From an uncultured Clostridia bacterium (GTDB lineage Bacteria > Bacillota > Clostridia > TANB77 > CAG-508), in the NCBI GenBank assembly GCA_934154805.1, contig CAKPGM010000016.1:1-34114 (forward strand): a stretch of DNA of 34,114 nucleotides, read 5' to 3'. The position numbers were made by a program, and so were the translations under genes. Below, one piece after another: positions 7,129 through 15,724 of the stretch; position 1 is the first letter of the stretch, and every line of letters begins with the position of its first letter. Below the pieces are notes generated by a model. The model was given only the letters and a program-made list of their open reading frames with translations. It did not search any database and was not told where the DNA came from.

Positions 7129-7848
7129 TTATTCTGTATATTGAATATATTTAGAATTTATTACTCCTGTATATTTTTTTATTGTTACATTGTTTGACTG
7201 TTTTATAGAAGTTGGGGTGTAGCTATTGTAATACTCCACTGTTCCTCCTGGTCTTGAAAGTGCGGAATTCATAAATGACGCATTTCCTATTGCTTTTATT
7301 ATAAATGGTGAACTTATTTTTTCTCCATTTACACTAATTACATTTCCGTCACAAGTTATTGATGATGCTGATACTAGTCTTTGATCATTTATAGAAATGG
7401 CTTCAGCTCCCGCATTCTTTAGCTCATTAACTATTTTTAGTAAATATCCATAGTGTACTAAATAGTAACTAGGATCTAATATTGTACTATCAGTCGACAC
7501 ATTGTTATTGTCTTTAATTGTTACAATTATCCCTTCTCCAGTTACATCTGTTAACCCTAAAAGAATATTGTTTTTCTTTAACTGTTCTTCTTTTTCTGCA
7601 GATCCTTCCGTATTTTCACTTGCCATTTGTCTTACTTTTTCTAGCCTTTTCTCTGCCGATTGTAACGTTGCATATGTACTATCATATCTTTCTTGCCATT
7701 TTAATACTTGATCTCTTAAATCATTGTTTGAAAATGATGGAGAAACCAATTTATTGGCTTTATTGGCTGCTTTTATTTGAATTACAATTGTCATTGTAAG
7801 TATTAAGCATACAATTCCCAATGTTATTGCTATTTGTTTTTTGTTCAA
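7129..7848 (-). CDS. DUF881 family membrane-anchored protein (first copy, YlxW position)
   Basis: This paralogue of the next gene has the same layout: an N-terminal membrane segment (IAITLGIVCLILTMTIVI), a coiled coil of about 45 residues and a DUF881 domain. Shared motifs include LLGLTDVTGEGIIVTIKDN, ELKNAGAEAISINDQR and PFIIKAIGNASFMNSALS. It is 239 residues. It starts at TTG 7848 behind GGAGTGAG. It probably arose by an old tandem duplication that is kept in Bacillus and Clostridia. Twenty bases separate it from the TTG-started second copy, and 17 bases from divIB, so it belongs to the murA operon. Confidence 0.9.
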   Translation of the reverse strand: MNKKQIAITLGIVCLILTMTIVIQIKAANKANKLVSPSFSNNDLRDQVLKWQERYDSTYATLQSAEKRLEKVRQMASENTEGSAEKEEQLKKNNILLGLTDVTGEGIIVTIKDNNNVSTDSTILDPSYYLVHYGYLLKIVNELKNAGAEAISINDQRLVSASSITCDGNVISVNGEKISSPFIIKAIGNASFMNSALSRPGGTVEYYNSYTPTSIKQSNNVTIKKYTGVINSKYIQYTE

Positions 7849-7865
7849 TATATCTCACTCCTTTA

Positions 7866-8903
7866 TTAGACACTTTCTCTAAAATATGGCTTACGTACAT
7901 TTATATTCATATTTATGAATACTTCTCCCTCAATATCTTTTTCGTTGTTTAGAATACTTATTAAAGATGCTATTCTTGTTTCTAAATAACTACAATCTCC
8001 TAAGTACACCGTTTTCTTCTCTTGTTCTAATCTTAATTTATAATCTTCTGTATTAGTTATATCAATAGAAGTTATCAAGTTAGCTATATTATGAGTTTTA
8101 GCAACTGACATTATTTTTATTACTGTTCCTAATTTTTCAAGGTCTTCCTTGTTTAATCTATTCCCTTGTTTGTAACTTTCTTTAGATGTTGTTGTTCCTA
8201 AAAGAATTGGTATTTCTTTTTTTATACTTGATATTTCTAACATATATCCTTGATTATTTAAATACACATAACCATTTCCATACTCCAGCATAAAACTTGG
8301 TTTTCTTTCTTTTACTTGAATCTCTATCGTATTTGGTAATTTTTTATGTATTGCAACATCGTTTATATAAGCATTTTGTTTTATATTATCTATTGCTTTT
8401 AGCTTTCTTACTTTAAATATGTTTTCCTCTAACGAAATTCCTGATAAGCTTATTATTTCTTCGCTTTGCAAAATACTATTTCCTACAACTTTAATACTTT
8501 TTATATTAAATAGAGGTGATAACATTGCTGCTATTATTGCAATTAGCGCTAATAGTATTATTATAAGTATTTTTATCTTTTTACCTTTTTTATTTTTTAT
8601 AGGATTATTATTAATATTCTGTTTTTCTTTCTTTGGAGTTTTTGGTATTAATTTCTTTGCATCAAGCTTTTTATCTTTTTTTCCTTTTTTAGGCGTTTCT
8701 TCTTTTTTCTTATCCGGAAGTCTGGTTACTCCTATAATAATTTCATCTTCGTATTTTTTCTTTTTTTCAGCTTGTCCATTTTTCTCGGTTTTAGAAGCAG
8801 ATTTTTTATCTGCTTTTTTCTTCTTTTTGGCTTTTTTCTCTTTCTCAGATTCATAATCAAAGTCATACAAGTTTGTAGTAGTTTTCTTTGGTTTCTTCTT
8901 CAT
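7866..8903 (-). CDS. divIB: Cell division protein DivIB/FtsQ
   Basis: Bitopic division protein that works with FtsL and DivIC outside the membrane. The N-terminal 110 residues are cytoplasmic and extremely lysine-rich with runs of K and E. One membrane segment (IKILIIILLALIAIIAAML) follows, then a POTRA domain beginning FNIKSIKVVGNSILQSEEI, and the FtsQ domain with NTIEIQVKERKPSFML and YVYLNNQGYML. It is 345 residues. The long basic N-terminus is longer than in many homologues and low in complexity. The ATG follows the murA stop codon directly (TAGATG), so the two are translationally coupled. Confidence 0.93.
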   Translation of the reverse strand: MKKKPKKTTTNLYDFDYESEKEKKAKKKKKADKKSASKTEKNGQAEKKKKYEDEIIIGVTRLPDKKKEETPKKGKKDKKLDAKKLIPKTPKKEKQNINNNPIKNKKGKKIKILIIILLALIAIIAAMLSPLFNIKSIKVVGNSILQSEEIISLSGISLEENIFKVRKLKAIDNIKQNAYINDVAIHKKLPNTIEIQVKERKPSFMLEYGNGYVYLNNQGYMLEISSIKKEIPILLGTTTSKESYKQGNRLNKEDLEKLGTVIKIMSVAKTHNIANLITSIDITNTEDYKLRLEQEKKTVYLGDCSYLETRIASLISILNNEKDIEGEVFINMNINVRKPYFRESV

Positions 8904-10160
8904 CTAATCACCTTCTTCAATTTGTATCTTTGCACCTAGTTTATTAAGCTTTTTGTCTAAATTTTCATATCCTCTTAATATATATTCTATATTTGTAACT
9001 TTTGTCCTTCCTCTTGCCTGTAATCCTGCTAAAACAGTTGCAACTCCACCTCTTAAATCTGTACATTTCACACTTGCAGCAGATAACTTTCTAACGCCTG
9101 TTATTATTGCAACATTGCCTTCTTGTTTATTTTTTGCCCCCATCCTTTGTAATTCCGATAAATATTTGAATCTGTTTTCAAATATGTTCTCTGTTATTAC
9201 CGATGTTCCTTTTGCAACTGATAGTACACTACCTAAAATTGACTGCATATCTGTTGGAAATCCTGGATACGGCATTGTTTTTATTTCTACAGCTTTTAGT
9301 CTTGTTGGAGCTTTTAATTCTATTGTGTCTTTATCTATTGTTATTGTGCATCCCGCTTCCTCTAATTTCGATATTATTGGAATTATCTGCTCTACAATAG
9401 CATTTTTTATTCTTACTTTTCCCCCTGTAATTGCTCCTGCACACAAGAAAGTCCCTGCTTCAATTCTATCAGGCATTACTCTATATTGTACTTCTTGAAG
9501 TTTTTTAACTCCTTCTATCTCTATTACATTTGTACCTTCCCCAGTGATTTTTGCTCCCATTTTGTTTAGCATTTTTGCCAAGTCTACTATTTCCGGCTCC
9601 CTTGCAGCATTTGTAATTACTGTTTTTCCTTCTGCTAATACAGATGCCAAAATTATATTTTCTGTCGCACCTACGCTCGGAAAGTCTAAATCTATATTAG
9701 CACCTATTATTTTATCACAACTGCACTTAATAAATCCATATTCTTCATCAATATTTATTCCTAATTTTTTAAATGCTTTTAAATGTAAGTCTATTGGTCT
9801 TGCTCCAATATCACATCCTCCTGGATATGAGAATGTTACTTCTTTAAATCTACTAAGTATCGCTCCTGCAAGTATAACAGTAGATCTCATCTCTCGCATC
9901 AAATGCTCTGGTATTTCTTTCTTATTTATGTATCTAGAATCTATTTCTATTTTATCATTATTCTTACTTACTTTGCAACCTATATATTTCAATATTTTTA
10001 ATGTTATTTGCATGTCATGTATGTTTGGCACATTGTAAATTCTGCTTTTTTTACCATTTAGTATTGTTGCTGCAATTATTGGTAGCGATGCGTTCTTAGA
10101 GCCTGATATTTTCACTTCGCCTTCGAGCTTCTTTCCACCTTCTATTATGTAATAACTCAT
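8904..10160 (-). CDS. murA: UDP-N-acetylglucosamine 1-carboxyvinyltransferase
   Basis: First committed step of peptidoglycan synthesis: transfers enolpyruvate from PEP to UDP-GlcNAc in the cytoplasm. The EPSP-synthase fold is plain: KISGSKNASLPIIAA at the start, the active-site loop PGGCDIGARPIDLH with catalytic Cys116, and DRIEAGTFLCAG and PYPGFPTDMQS further on. It is 418 residues, full length. Cys at 116, rather than Asp, means the fosfomycin target is present. The ATG at 10160 follows AGGAAGG. First gene of the division operon murA-divIB-DUF881-DUF881-sbp; a firm promoter was not found in the 80 bases upstream, where several TATAAC/CATAAT-like boxes lie. Confidence 0.96.
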   Translation of the reverse strand: MSYYIIEGGKKLEGEVKISGSKNASLPIIAATILNGKKSRIYNVPNIHDMQITLKILKYIGCKVSKNNDKIEIDSRYINKKEIPEHLMREMRSTVILAGAILSRFKEVTFSYPGGCDIGARPIDLHLKAFKKLGINIDEEYGFIKCSCDKIIGANIDLDFPSVGATENIILASVLAEGKTVITNAAREPEIVDLAKMLNKMGAKITGEGTNVIEIEGVKKLQEVQYRVMPDRIEAGTFLCAGAITGGKVRIKNAIVEQIIPIISKLEEAGCTITIDKDTIELKAPTRLKAVEIKTMPYPGFPTDMQSILGSVLSVAKGTSVITENIFENRFKYLSELQRMGAKNKQEGNVAIITGVRKLSAASVKCTDLRGGVATVLAGLQARGRTKVTNIEYILRGYENLDKKLNKLGAKIQIEEGD

Positions 10161-10238
10161 ATATATCCTTCCTCTCTAAAGTATTTTTACTAATACCTTT
10201 ATTTTTATTGATTATGTTATATATTATGTTTTTTACAT

Positions 10239-10269
10239 AAAAAAAGTGAGGAGAACGTTTATGTTCTCC
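10239..10269 (-). terminator. Intrinsic terminator of the accessory group A operon
   Basis: A perfect 7-bp stem (GGAGAAC at 10250-10256, GTTCTCC at 10263-10269, 6-base loop) is followed on the minus strand after TCAC by seven T residues. It ends the transcript of the 833-residue protein gene and isolates the murA operon from the accessory genes. Confidence 0.88.
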
Positions 10270-10306
10270 TTATGGACATTTATATTCAGAGTTATCTCTT
10301 CTCCCC

Positions 10307-12808
10307 TTACTCTTGCTCTATTGTTTCTACTTGCCCTTCCTTTCCAGTTTGTTCTCTTTCTTCTTTTTTTATTATTCGCACCTGTTCATTAATAATTCCT
10401 ATTCTGGTGACTCCCTCAGTTGCTTTAACTGCACTCTCTAATAATTTACTTTTTCCTGTTCCACTTGATATTTCATCTTGTTCTCTAGATTTCTGGGCAA
10501 TATACTCTATATTCTTTCTTTGTTCTTCAAACTCTCTGTGTTTTTTCAATATATCTTCAATCATTTCTTTGGGAAGATAATCCTTAAGTTCACCCCAATG
10601 TCTAATAGATTTTAGATATATTAAATTTCCTAACTCACAACTCGGGTTTTGTTTATAATCCTCGATGTTCTGCTGAAAATCTTCTATCGCTCTTTTTCTG
10701 CACGCTTCCATATCTATTACTTTTACAGAAATATCTATTCCGTGTTTTAAAAAATCAGCTCTTGCCTTTTTTATATTTTCTATATTGGCAATCTCTCCAT
10801 TTTTGTCCATAAACGCTACAATATAATCCGGTTTTCTTCTTTTTGTATTTACTTCATTATAGCTACCAAAAGTATGATTTATCAGCCCATCAGAGAAAAA
10901 ATAACTAGTTTCATTTGCTGCTCCAGCCCTTCTTCCTAACGAAAATCTTTCTCCTGTTGTCACACTTGAATCTCCATTACAACAATCGAGCAAGCTTCCT
11001 TGTTTTACATCATTATATCCAAACACAACTGGTAATTCATTTACTTTATTCTCCGTAAATGATGCATTGCCTAACATATCCCATCTAATTAATGAACATG
11101 ACTGTTGAATACTTGTTTTTACTTTATCAGCGCCAACTGAATATTCATAATAGTCTTTAATCCATAATCCTGTATTATGAGTTGCTCCATATGCACGTAC
11201 TAACATAGTAAAGTCAGTACCAGCATCATAAAATCCTTCTATCGCATTTCCATTTTCATCAAAGTACTGTTTTGCATCTCCTTTTTGTTTAATAGCTTGA
11301 TTAAATTCTTTTTCAAATTCCCTTACTATACTATTTTCTATTTCTTCCATGTCTGCTATTTGAACATTTTCCGAAGAAGCATATATTCTATTCAACTCTT
11401 CAATATCATTAGTATCTATAATTCTTTTTAGGTCTATTAAATAATCTCTCAATTTTTCATTTGTAAAACTTAATAAGTCATTACCATATTTTTCTATAAG
11501 TTCTTGTGCAAATTCTAAATTGTGTCCATACCTTTTTTCGAATATAGCCAACTTTTTATCAGTAATGCTATCAGATTTTATTAGTTCATCACATTTTGCT
11601 TGTTTAATTCTTTTAATGTCTTTTAGTTCTTCAACACTTTGAATATCAAATAAATTATTAGTTTGCATAACTCGTCTTATCAAGTTATAATCTATTTCTG
11701 AATCCTGATTCTCATATATAGCATTAATTAGTTGTTTAAAATCATCTTTTCTATCTATGAATTCTTCTAAATAGTTTTCCCATCGAGTTTCTCCATTAGT
11801 TGTAATTCTATCTTTAAAAGTTTTTGATAAAGTAAACAGTTCTTGATCATTCAACTTTATTAATTCTTCTTGTATGTCTTTAAAACAAATAATCCTTCTC
11901 ATTTGTTCTTGTGAGAAAATACTTGTATATATATCTTTTAGAATTCTTATATCTAAATTCGTACTTCCAGATTTTATATCTAAAAAATATTTTAATTTTC
12001 CATCTACAGATTCTAATCCCTCTTCCGGTTTACTTCCTTCAGAATTAAACTTATATAACAAGTCTATCTTTTCATCTGCAGTTAATTCCCCTGAAATATA
12101 TTCCATTAATGTTCTTGCATTTTTAGAATCAAATTTGTTACTTTCTCTTAAAACAGTTTTAATCTCATCTTTGCTTAAATTTTTTATTAAAAGGTCTGTA
12201 TAATTATCTAATGTTTCTATCTGTAAAATGTACCCTATCTTTTTATCTGTGTCTTTTAAATCAATGGCCAAACGTAACTTTTCTTCCCCACTAGTTGATT
12301 CTATTATTTGTTTCAACTCATTTGCGTCAATGTTCTCATAAACAAGTCTTCTGTTTTCTTCTGATAGTGATAATAATATTTTTCTTTTTTCATCTAAACC
12401 TAATCTTTCTATATGCTTTATCCTTTGTTTTTCTGGCATTCTTTTCAGAATAATTCCTATATTTTCTTGGCTCAAATCAGCTATATCTAAGATTTCTTCT
12501 AATTGTTTCTCAGTAAGACCCGATATAATTTTTTCAAAGTAAGTAGATTGTATTCTAGGCAGTGACATATATTCAAGTCTTTCATCAAACGACATAGAAG
12601 CAATGTAATCTATTGTTTTCTCACTTAGTTTATAATCATTAAGTAAGTATTTTATAATAAAATCTTTACGAGATTGTCTACTTAGTTTAGATAACCTTGT
12701 AAATATTTCATTATAATTTTCTTCCTTTTTATACATTAACTCTTGTATTTTCGATATTCTTCTTTCTTCTATAATTTTACCTAATACATTATTACCTTTA
12801 AATTTCAT
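10307..12808 (-). CDS. 833-residue protein of unknown function: helical N-terminus and ART-like(?) C-terminal domain
   Basis: I recognise no named family. Residues 1-510 look almost wholly helical, with short repeating units such as LSEENRRLVYENI, LTEKQLEEILDIA and MPEKQRIKHIERLGL. Residues about 525-715 form a compact alpha/beta domain: FTMLVRAYGA (Arg538), QQSCSLIRWD (570-572), ELPVVFGYND, NETSYFFSDGLI, SYNEVNTKRRKPDYIVAFMD (Glu652) and VKVIDMEACRKRA. Arg, Ser-x-Ser and Glu in this order recall the R-S-E arrangement of ADP-ribosyltransferases, but that is only a hypothesis. The tail is charged and ends in ETIEQE. No signal peptide or membrane segment is seen. Last gene of group A, 84 bases after the 146-residue gene, with a good AAAGGATA ribosome site and a terminator behind it. 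Confidence 0.75.
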   Translation of the reverse strand: MKFKGNNVLGKIIEERRISKIQELMYKKEENYNEIFTRLSKLSRQSRKDFIIKYLLNDYKLSEKTIDYIASMSFDERLEYMSLPRIQSTYFEKIISGLTEKQLEEILDIADLSQENIGIILKRMPEKQRIKHIERLGLDEKRKILLSLSEENRRLVYENIDANELKQIIESTSGEEKLRLAIDLKDTDKKIGYILQIETLDNYTDLLIKNLSKDEIKTVLRESNKFDSKNARTLMEYISGELTADEKIDLLYKFNSEGSKPEEGLESVDGKLKYFLDIKSGSTNLDIRILKDIYTSIFSQEQMRRIICFKDIQEELIKLNDQELFTLSKTFKDRITTNGETRWENYLEEFIDRKDDFKQLINAIYENQDSEIDYNLIRRVMQTNNLFDIQSVEELKDIKRIKQAKCDELIKSDSITDKKLAIFEKRYGHNLEFAQELIEKYGNDLLSFTNEKLRDYLIDLKRIIDTNDIEELNRIYASSENVQIADMEEIENSIVREFEKEFNQAIKQKGDAKQYFDENGNAIEGFYDAGTDFTMLVRAYGATHNTGLWIKDYYEYSVGADKVKTSIQQSCSLIRWDMLGNASFTENKVNELPVVFGYNDVKQGSLLDCCNGDSSVTTGERFSLGRRAGAANETSYFFSDGLINHTFGSYNEVNTKRRKPDYIVAFMDKNGEIANIENIKKARADFLKHGIDISVKVIDMEACRKRAIEDFQQNIEDYKQNPSCELGNLIYLKSIRHWGELKDYLPKEMIEDILKKHREFEEQRKNIEYIAQKSREQDEISSGTGKSKLLESAVKATEGVTRIGIINEQVRIIKKEEREQTGKEGQVETIEQE

Positions 12809-12892
12809 AAATATTTATCCTTTTCTAATGTTCTATTCTCCTAAACAGATTTATTTAGTCATCTCTGTAGTTATTTTATGTTTTATTCATTT

Positions 12893-13333
12893 TTATTTAA
12901 ATATTTTTTTAATAAGCTCCTTTAATCTAGAAAATATACTATTTTTCTTATTTTTTGATATAACTAGTTCTTTTTGTATTGTTTTTTCATTTGATTTTAT
13001 TTTAGCATTAAATGTAGAATTATACTTCTCTCGTATAACTTTCTGGTATTCCTCTTCATTATTAAAATAAATTCTCTTTAATCTTAGTTTTTCTTCTTTA
13101 TCTTTGCACCAATATTCCAAGTTCAACATAGCAATTATGGCTAGTGTTTCTTCTTTCAAATTTTGATATTGAATTGGCATATTAATATCTATTTCTTTAT
13201 TGTAATTATTGTCTTTTTCTCTCTTAAAAAAAGCTCTTAATCTTTCAGGAATTTTATTTTTTTCATTTTCATCCAGAAGTTCTATAAAATTATCTATTTC
13301 CGTATATGCTTGCCTTGTAGCAGTTGATAGCAT
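12893..13333 (-). CDS. Small protein of a three-member paralogous family (146 aa)
   Basis: No named family recognised. It shares a core with the genes at 13354-13650 and 18950-19402: a helix with AYTEI, then NKIPERLRAFFKREKD, a Tyr-Asn stretch, and the strongest block ETLAIIAMLNLEYWCKDKEEK (residues about 70-91). The C-terminal 35 residues (from IQKELVISKNKK to LKELIKKIFK) form a basic amphipathic helix like that of the 150-residue paralogue but absent from the 98-residue one. That helix might touch a membrane or nucleic acid. GAGAGGAT lies 6 bases before the ATG. It sits 20 bases behind the 98-residue gene within group A. Confidence 0.75.
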   Translation of the reverse strand: MLSTATRQAYTEIDNFIELLDENEKNKIPERLRAFFKREKDNNYNKEIDINMPIQYQNLKEETLAIIAMLNLEYWCKDKEEKLRLKRIYFNNEEEYQKVIREKYNSTFNAKIKSNEKTIQKELVISKNKKNSIFSRLKELIKKIFK

Positions 13334-13353
13334 AATTATCCTCTCTTTTCTAT

Positions 13354-13650
13354 TTAACTTTCTTCACCATTGGTTGCTCTCTTTATATCGATAAATATTT
13401 TTTCTTCTATCAGTCTTTTTTCTTCCATATTTGCCCAATAGTTTTTATATATTGTAGCTAGTAATGCTCTTGTTTCTTTTAATAGCTCTTGATTTTCTAT
13501 ATTTCCCGAAAATTCAAAATTATAATTGTCATCTTTTTTCTCTTCGATTGTTTTTAAAACATTCTCTGGTATCTTTTCTAAATCTTCTTTAGGAATATTC
13601 TTTAATATTTCATATACTTCTTTATATGCTTTTGGATAATTATCTATCAT
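13354..13650 (-). CDS. Small protein of the paralogous family, short form (98 aa)
   Basis: Same unknown family as its neighbour: YPKAYKEVYEILKNIPKEDL, EKIPENVLKTIEEKKDDNYN, and the core ETRALLATIYKNYWANMEEK. It lacks the basic C-terminal helix of the other two. The ORF is open up to 13692, but the first 14 codons lie inside the amidoligase gene; the ATG at 13650, with GAGG 6 bases before it, gives the family N-terminus. It then overlaps the amidoligase gene by 11 bases, implying translational coupling and a matched supply of the two proteins. Confidence 0.75.
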   Translation of the reverse strand: MIDNYPKAYKEVYEILKNIPKEDLEKIPENVLKTIEEKKDDNYNFEFSGNIENQELLKETRALLATIYKNYWANMEEKRLIEEKIFIDIKRATNGEES

Positions 13651-15616
13651 ATTCTTCCTCTCCTCTCGAAGTTTCTCTTGCTCTAATATCATTATTAAGC
13701 CTTATTTCCGCTTCTTGAATTTCAATTCCTGAAACTGCATCTTTTCCTGTAAATACTTTTCTTCCTATATCTTTAATGCTTATTGGATTTTTAGCAACTT
13801 TAGTTCTTATTCCAGATAATGTAGTATCATTTTCTTCCAGCAACCTACTATTTTCTTGATATCTCCTTGCATATACATCTTGTTCTTCTGGTGCTATTGT
13901 TAGTTCCAAAAAGGCTTGGAGTTTTTTCTCTGTCGAAACATCTTTTTCTTTTAATATGTCAAAACTTGCCAAGTACTTACTTTCTTCATCAGTTCTGGTT
14001 TCTTCTTGTTTAGATTGTATTATTTGTAGTTTTTCTGCAGCCGAGACAATTCCTCCAAATAGGTTAATGTTTTCAATCCAAGTATCTGGATTTATTGTTC
14101 CATTTGACATTCTAAATTCTATTGTCCTCTTACACAAATTGTCTACATTTTTCAAATTAAGACTAGAGAATTTTCCCCCTTGTACCTCCTGTAATTGTAG
14201 TATAAACTCATCTAAATTTGTTAGCTGTAGTCTTTCTGATTGAATTGCATTTTCTATCTTTCCAGATAAAGGAATTGCATATTTGTTTGGTCCCTTGTCT
14301 CTTGGTATCTCTCCCTCTCTATTACTAATTACATATATTATTTCTTCCGCATTACTATATAATTCTATTAAATTAACATAGGATTGTAAAGTTGTTAAAT
14401 ACGCTGATCCTATATGGACATGTCCTCCACATCTTTCTGATGAATTTGCTTCTAAACACTTTATTACATCACACATAAAATATATTTCTTCTCCATTTGC
14501 TTCAGTTGCCTTCAGTGGTGGAGAAACAAATTCAGTTCCGTCTTCCAAGCTATTATCATATATAGCTTTCCAGTTATTAAATAAGTTTTTTACCAAAGAT
14601 ATTCCTTCTGTTTCTATTTCAATTCCAAATGTCATTTCTTCCGGAAGTTTTATCTTTTTTGTTGCTTTTGTTGTCTGTCCAATAATTTCCTCTACTAGTT
14701 TTTTATTATCAATCTCAAACGCTAATAACAATTTTTCTTTTGTGGTCAATCCTAACTCTTCATCTCTTATACATTTCTTTATTTCTCCTGGTCTTTTCAT
14801 AGATTTTAGTAGGGCTACCTTATTTTCAGAATCCAATCCAATTTTATTATCCCTTACACATTGCTTAGTATAATTTTTATCTCCTATTGTTTTTATTAGT
14901 TCTACCTTTCCTAATAAATCAATATCTAGATCATTAGCTTCTATACACTCTTTTGTAAATTCTACATCGTTTATATATTTTATTAACGCAACTTTTTGAT
15001 ATGAACATAGTCCTACACTTTTATCTCTTAAACATTGTTTTGCATAATCTATGTCACCTAATATTTTAATAACTTCCACTTCATTTATGTTAAAAGTTTT
15101 ATCCTTAAGCAGTCTTTTTATCATCTCTTTATCTTCTAATGCAGATACTAGCTTTAGTTTGGCTGATGCATATAATTCCAATGCTTGATTTCTTAAACAC
15201 TTTAAAATAAATTCTGGATCTCCAACAGATAATATAATATCTACTTTCTCCGATGAGCTTAACAGTAGTTTATCCCCTATTAGACCCTCCATTATTTCTT
15301 CTGGATCTTTCAATACTTTTATTAATGTTACCTTGCACGTCGAATACAATTCCAGATCTTCCCTATGTAGACATTGCTTTATTAGTTCTCTATCACCAAT
15401 AAAAAGTAACAAATCAACTCTATCCATTCCTTTTAATTCTATATTAGAGTCTTGTGCACATTTTTTCATATATTCTGTATCGCCTGTCGCCTTAATGAGT
15501 CTCAATATATCTCTCGAAAATATTCTTAGTCTAACAGCATTTCTGATGTATTCATCAGCTTCTTCAACTTTTAACGATCCTTTTCCTATTATTTCATTAA
15601 TTTCCTCTGTTGTCAT
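13640..15616 (-). CDS. Amidoligase-domain protein with N-terminal 29-residue helical repeats
   Basis: 658-residue cytoplasmic protein. Residues about 45-300 hold about nine helical repeats of 29 residues with the pattern K-V-x-L-I-K-x-I-G-D, then K-x-C-[IVL]-R-D. Cysteines at 195, 224, 253 and 282 fall exactly 29 apart. Residues about 325-530 match the putative amidoligase family (Amidoligase_2, glutamine-synthetase-like fold): MTFGIEIETEG, DGTEFVSPPL (359-368), CGGHVHIGS (396-404) and RTIEFRMSNGTINPDTW (497-513). Members are predicted to use ATP to join a carboxylate to an amine. The 120-residue C-terminal part is not recognised. It starts at ATG 15616 behind AGAAGGGA. First gene of group A. 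Substrate unknown; the repeats probably bind a partner. Confidence 0.85.
   Translation of the reverse strand: MTTEEINEIIGKGSLKVEEADEYIRNAVRLRIFSRDILRLIKATGDTEYMKKCAQDSNIELKGMDRVDLLLFIGDRELIKQCLHREDLELYSTCKVTLIKVLKDPEEIMEGLIGDKLLLSSSEKVDIILSVGDPEFILKCLRNQALELYASAKLKLVSALEDKEMIKRLLKDKTFNINEVEVIKILGDIDYAKQCLRDKSVGLCSYQKVALIKYINDVEFTKECIEANDLDIDLLGKVELIKTIGDKNYTKQCVRDNKIGLDSENKVALLKSMKRPGEIKKCIRDEELGLTTKEKLLLAFEIDNKKLVEEIIGQTTKATKKIKLPEEMTFGIEIETEGISLVKNLFNNWKAIYDNSLEDGTEFVSPPLKATEANGEEIYFMCDVIKCLEANSSERCGGHVHIGSAYLTTLQSYVNLIELYSNAEEIIYVISNREGEIPRDKGPNKYAIPLSGKIENAIQSERLQLTNLDEFILQLQEVQGGKFSSLNLKNVDNLCKRTIEFRMSNGTINPDTWIENINLFGGIVSAAEKLQIIQSKQEETRTDEESKYLASFDILKEKDVSTEKKLQAFLELTIAPEEQDVYARRYQENSRLLEENDTTLSGIRTKVAKNPISIKDIGRKVFTGKDAVSGIEIQEAEIRLNNDIRARETSRGEEEYDR
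14717..15484 (-). repeat. Region coding for the 29-residue Cys-ladder repeats
   Basis: This segment encodes residues about 45-300 of the amidoligase protein. Repeats are seen at protein level only; the DNA copies have diverged, so the array is old rather than a recent expansion. Cys-Leu/Ile/Val-Arg-Asp units occur at residues 195, 253 and 282, with degenerate ones at 52, 82, 140 and 224. The pattern suggests a right-handed superhelix of paired helices. Confidence 0.7.
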
Positions 15617-15647
15617 ATTTATCCCTTCTATACTACTCTTTTCCTAT

Positions 15648-15676
15648 ATTATTGCACAATTGCGTAGATTTTTCAA
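15648..15676 (-). promoter_or_regulatory. Candidate promoter of accessory group A
   Basis: On the minus strand there is TTGAAA (15671-15676), 17 bases, AATAAT (15648-15653), about 30 bases before the amidoligase start codon. An alternative a few bases downstream is TTGTGC, 18 bases, TAGTAT. Confidence 0.5.
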
Positions 15677-15688
15677 TATTATACAGCA

Positions 15689-15719
15689 AAAGGGAAAGAC
15701 ATCTTTAATCTTCCCCTTT
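15689..15719 (-). terminator. Hairpin after the ABC permease gene, likely terminator
   Basis: There is an 11-bp stem with one G-U pair (AAAGGGAAAGA at 15689-15699, TCTTCCCCTTT at 15709-15719) and a 9-base loop, just after the permease stop codon. The T tract behind it is short (TTTTGC), so termination may be incomplete and the exporter transcript may reach the amidoligase gene. Confidence 0.5.
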
Positions 15720-15724
15720 GTTTA

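Noticed and set aside
8419..8856. Plus-strand ORF of 145 codons opposite divIB, very rich in Phe and Ser
   Set aside because: It is the antisense shadow of the lysine-rich N-terminus of DivIB (AAA/AAG codons read as TTT/CTT); it has no ribosome site or family.
10161..10240. Possible murA promoter and an inverted TTATGT/ACATAA pair
   Set aside because: Several TATAAC/CATAAT boxes exist, but none has an acceptable -35 at 16-18 bases; too weak to list as a feature.
12809..12892. Possible separate promoter or terminator in the 84-base gap before the 833-aa gene
   Set aside because: No paired -35/-10 and no stem with a T tract; the gap is best read as part of the group A operon.
14717..15484. 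The repeats in the amidoligase protein as the same LRV type as the 18263-18853 protein
   Set aside because: The unit length (29 against 24-26) and pattern (K-x-C-x-R-D against R-N-P-x-T-P) differ, so the two solenoids are not evidently related.
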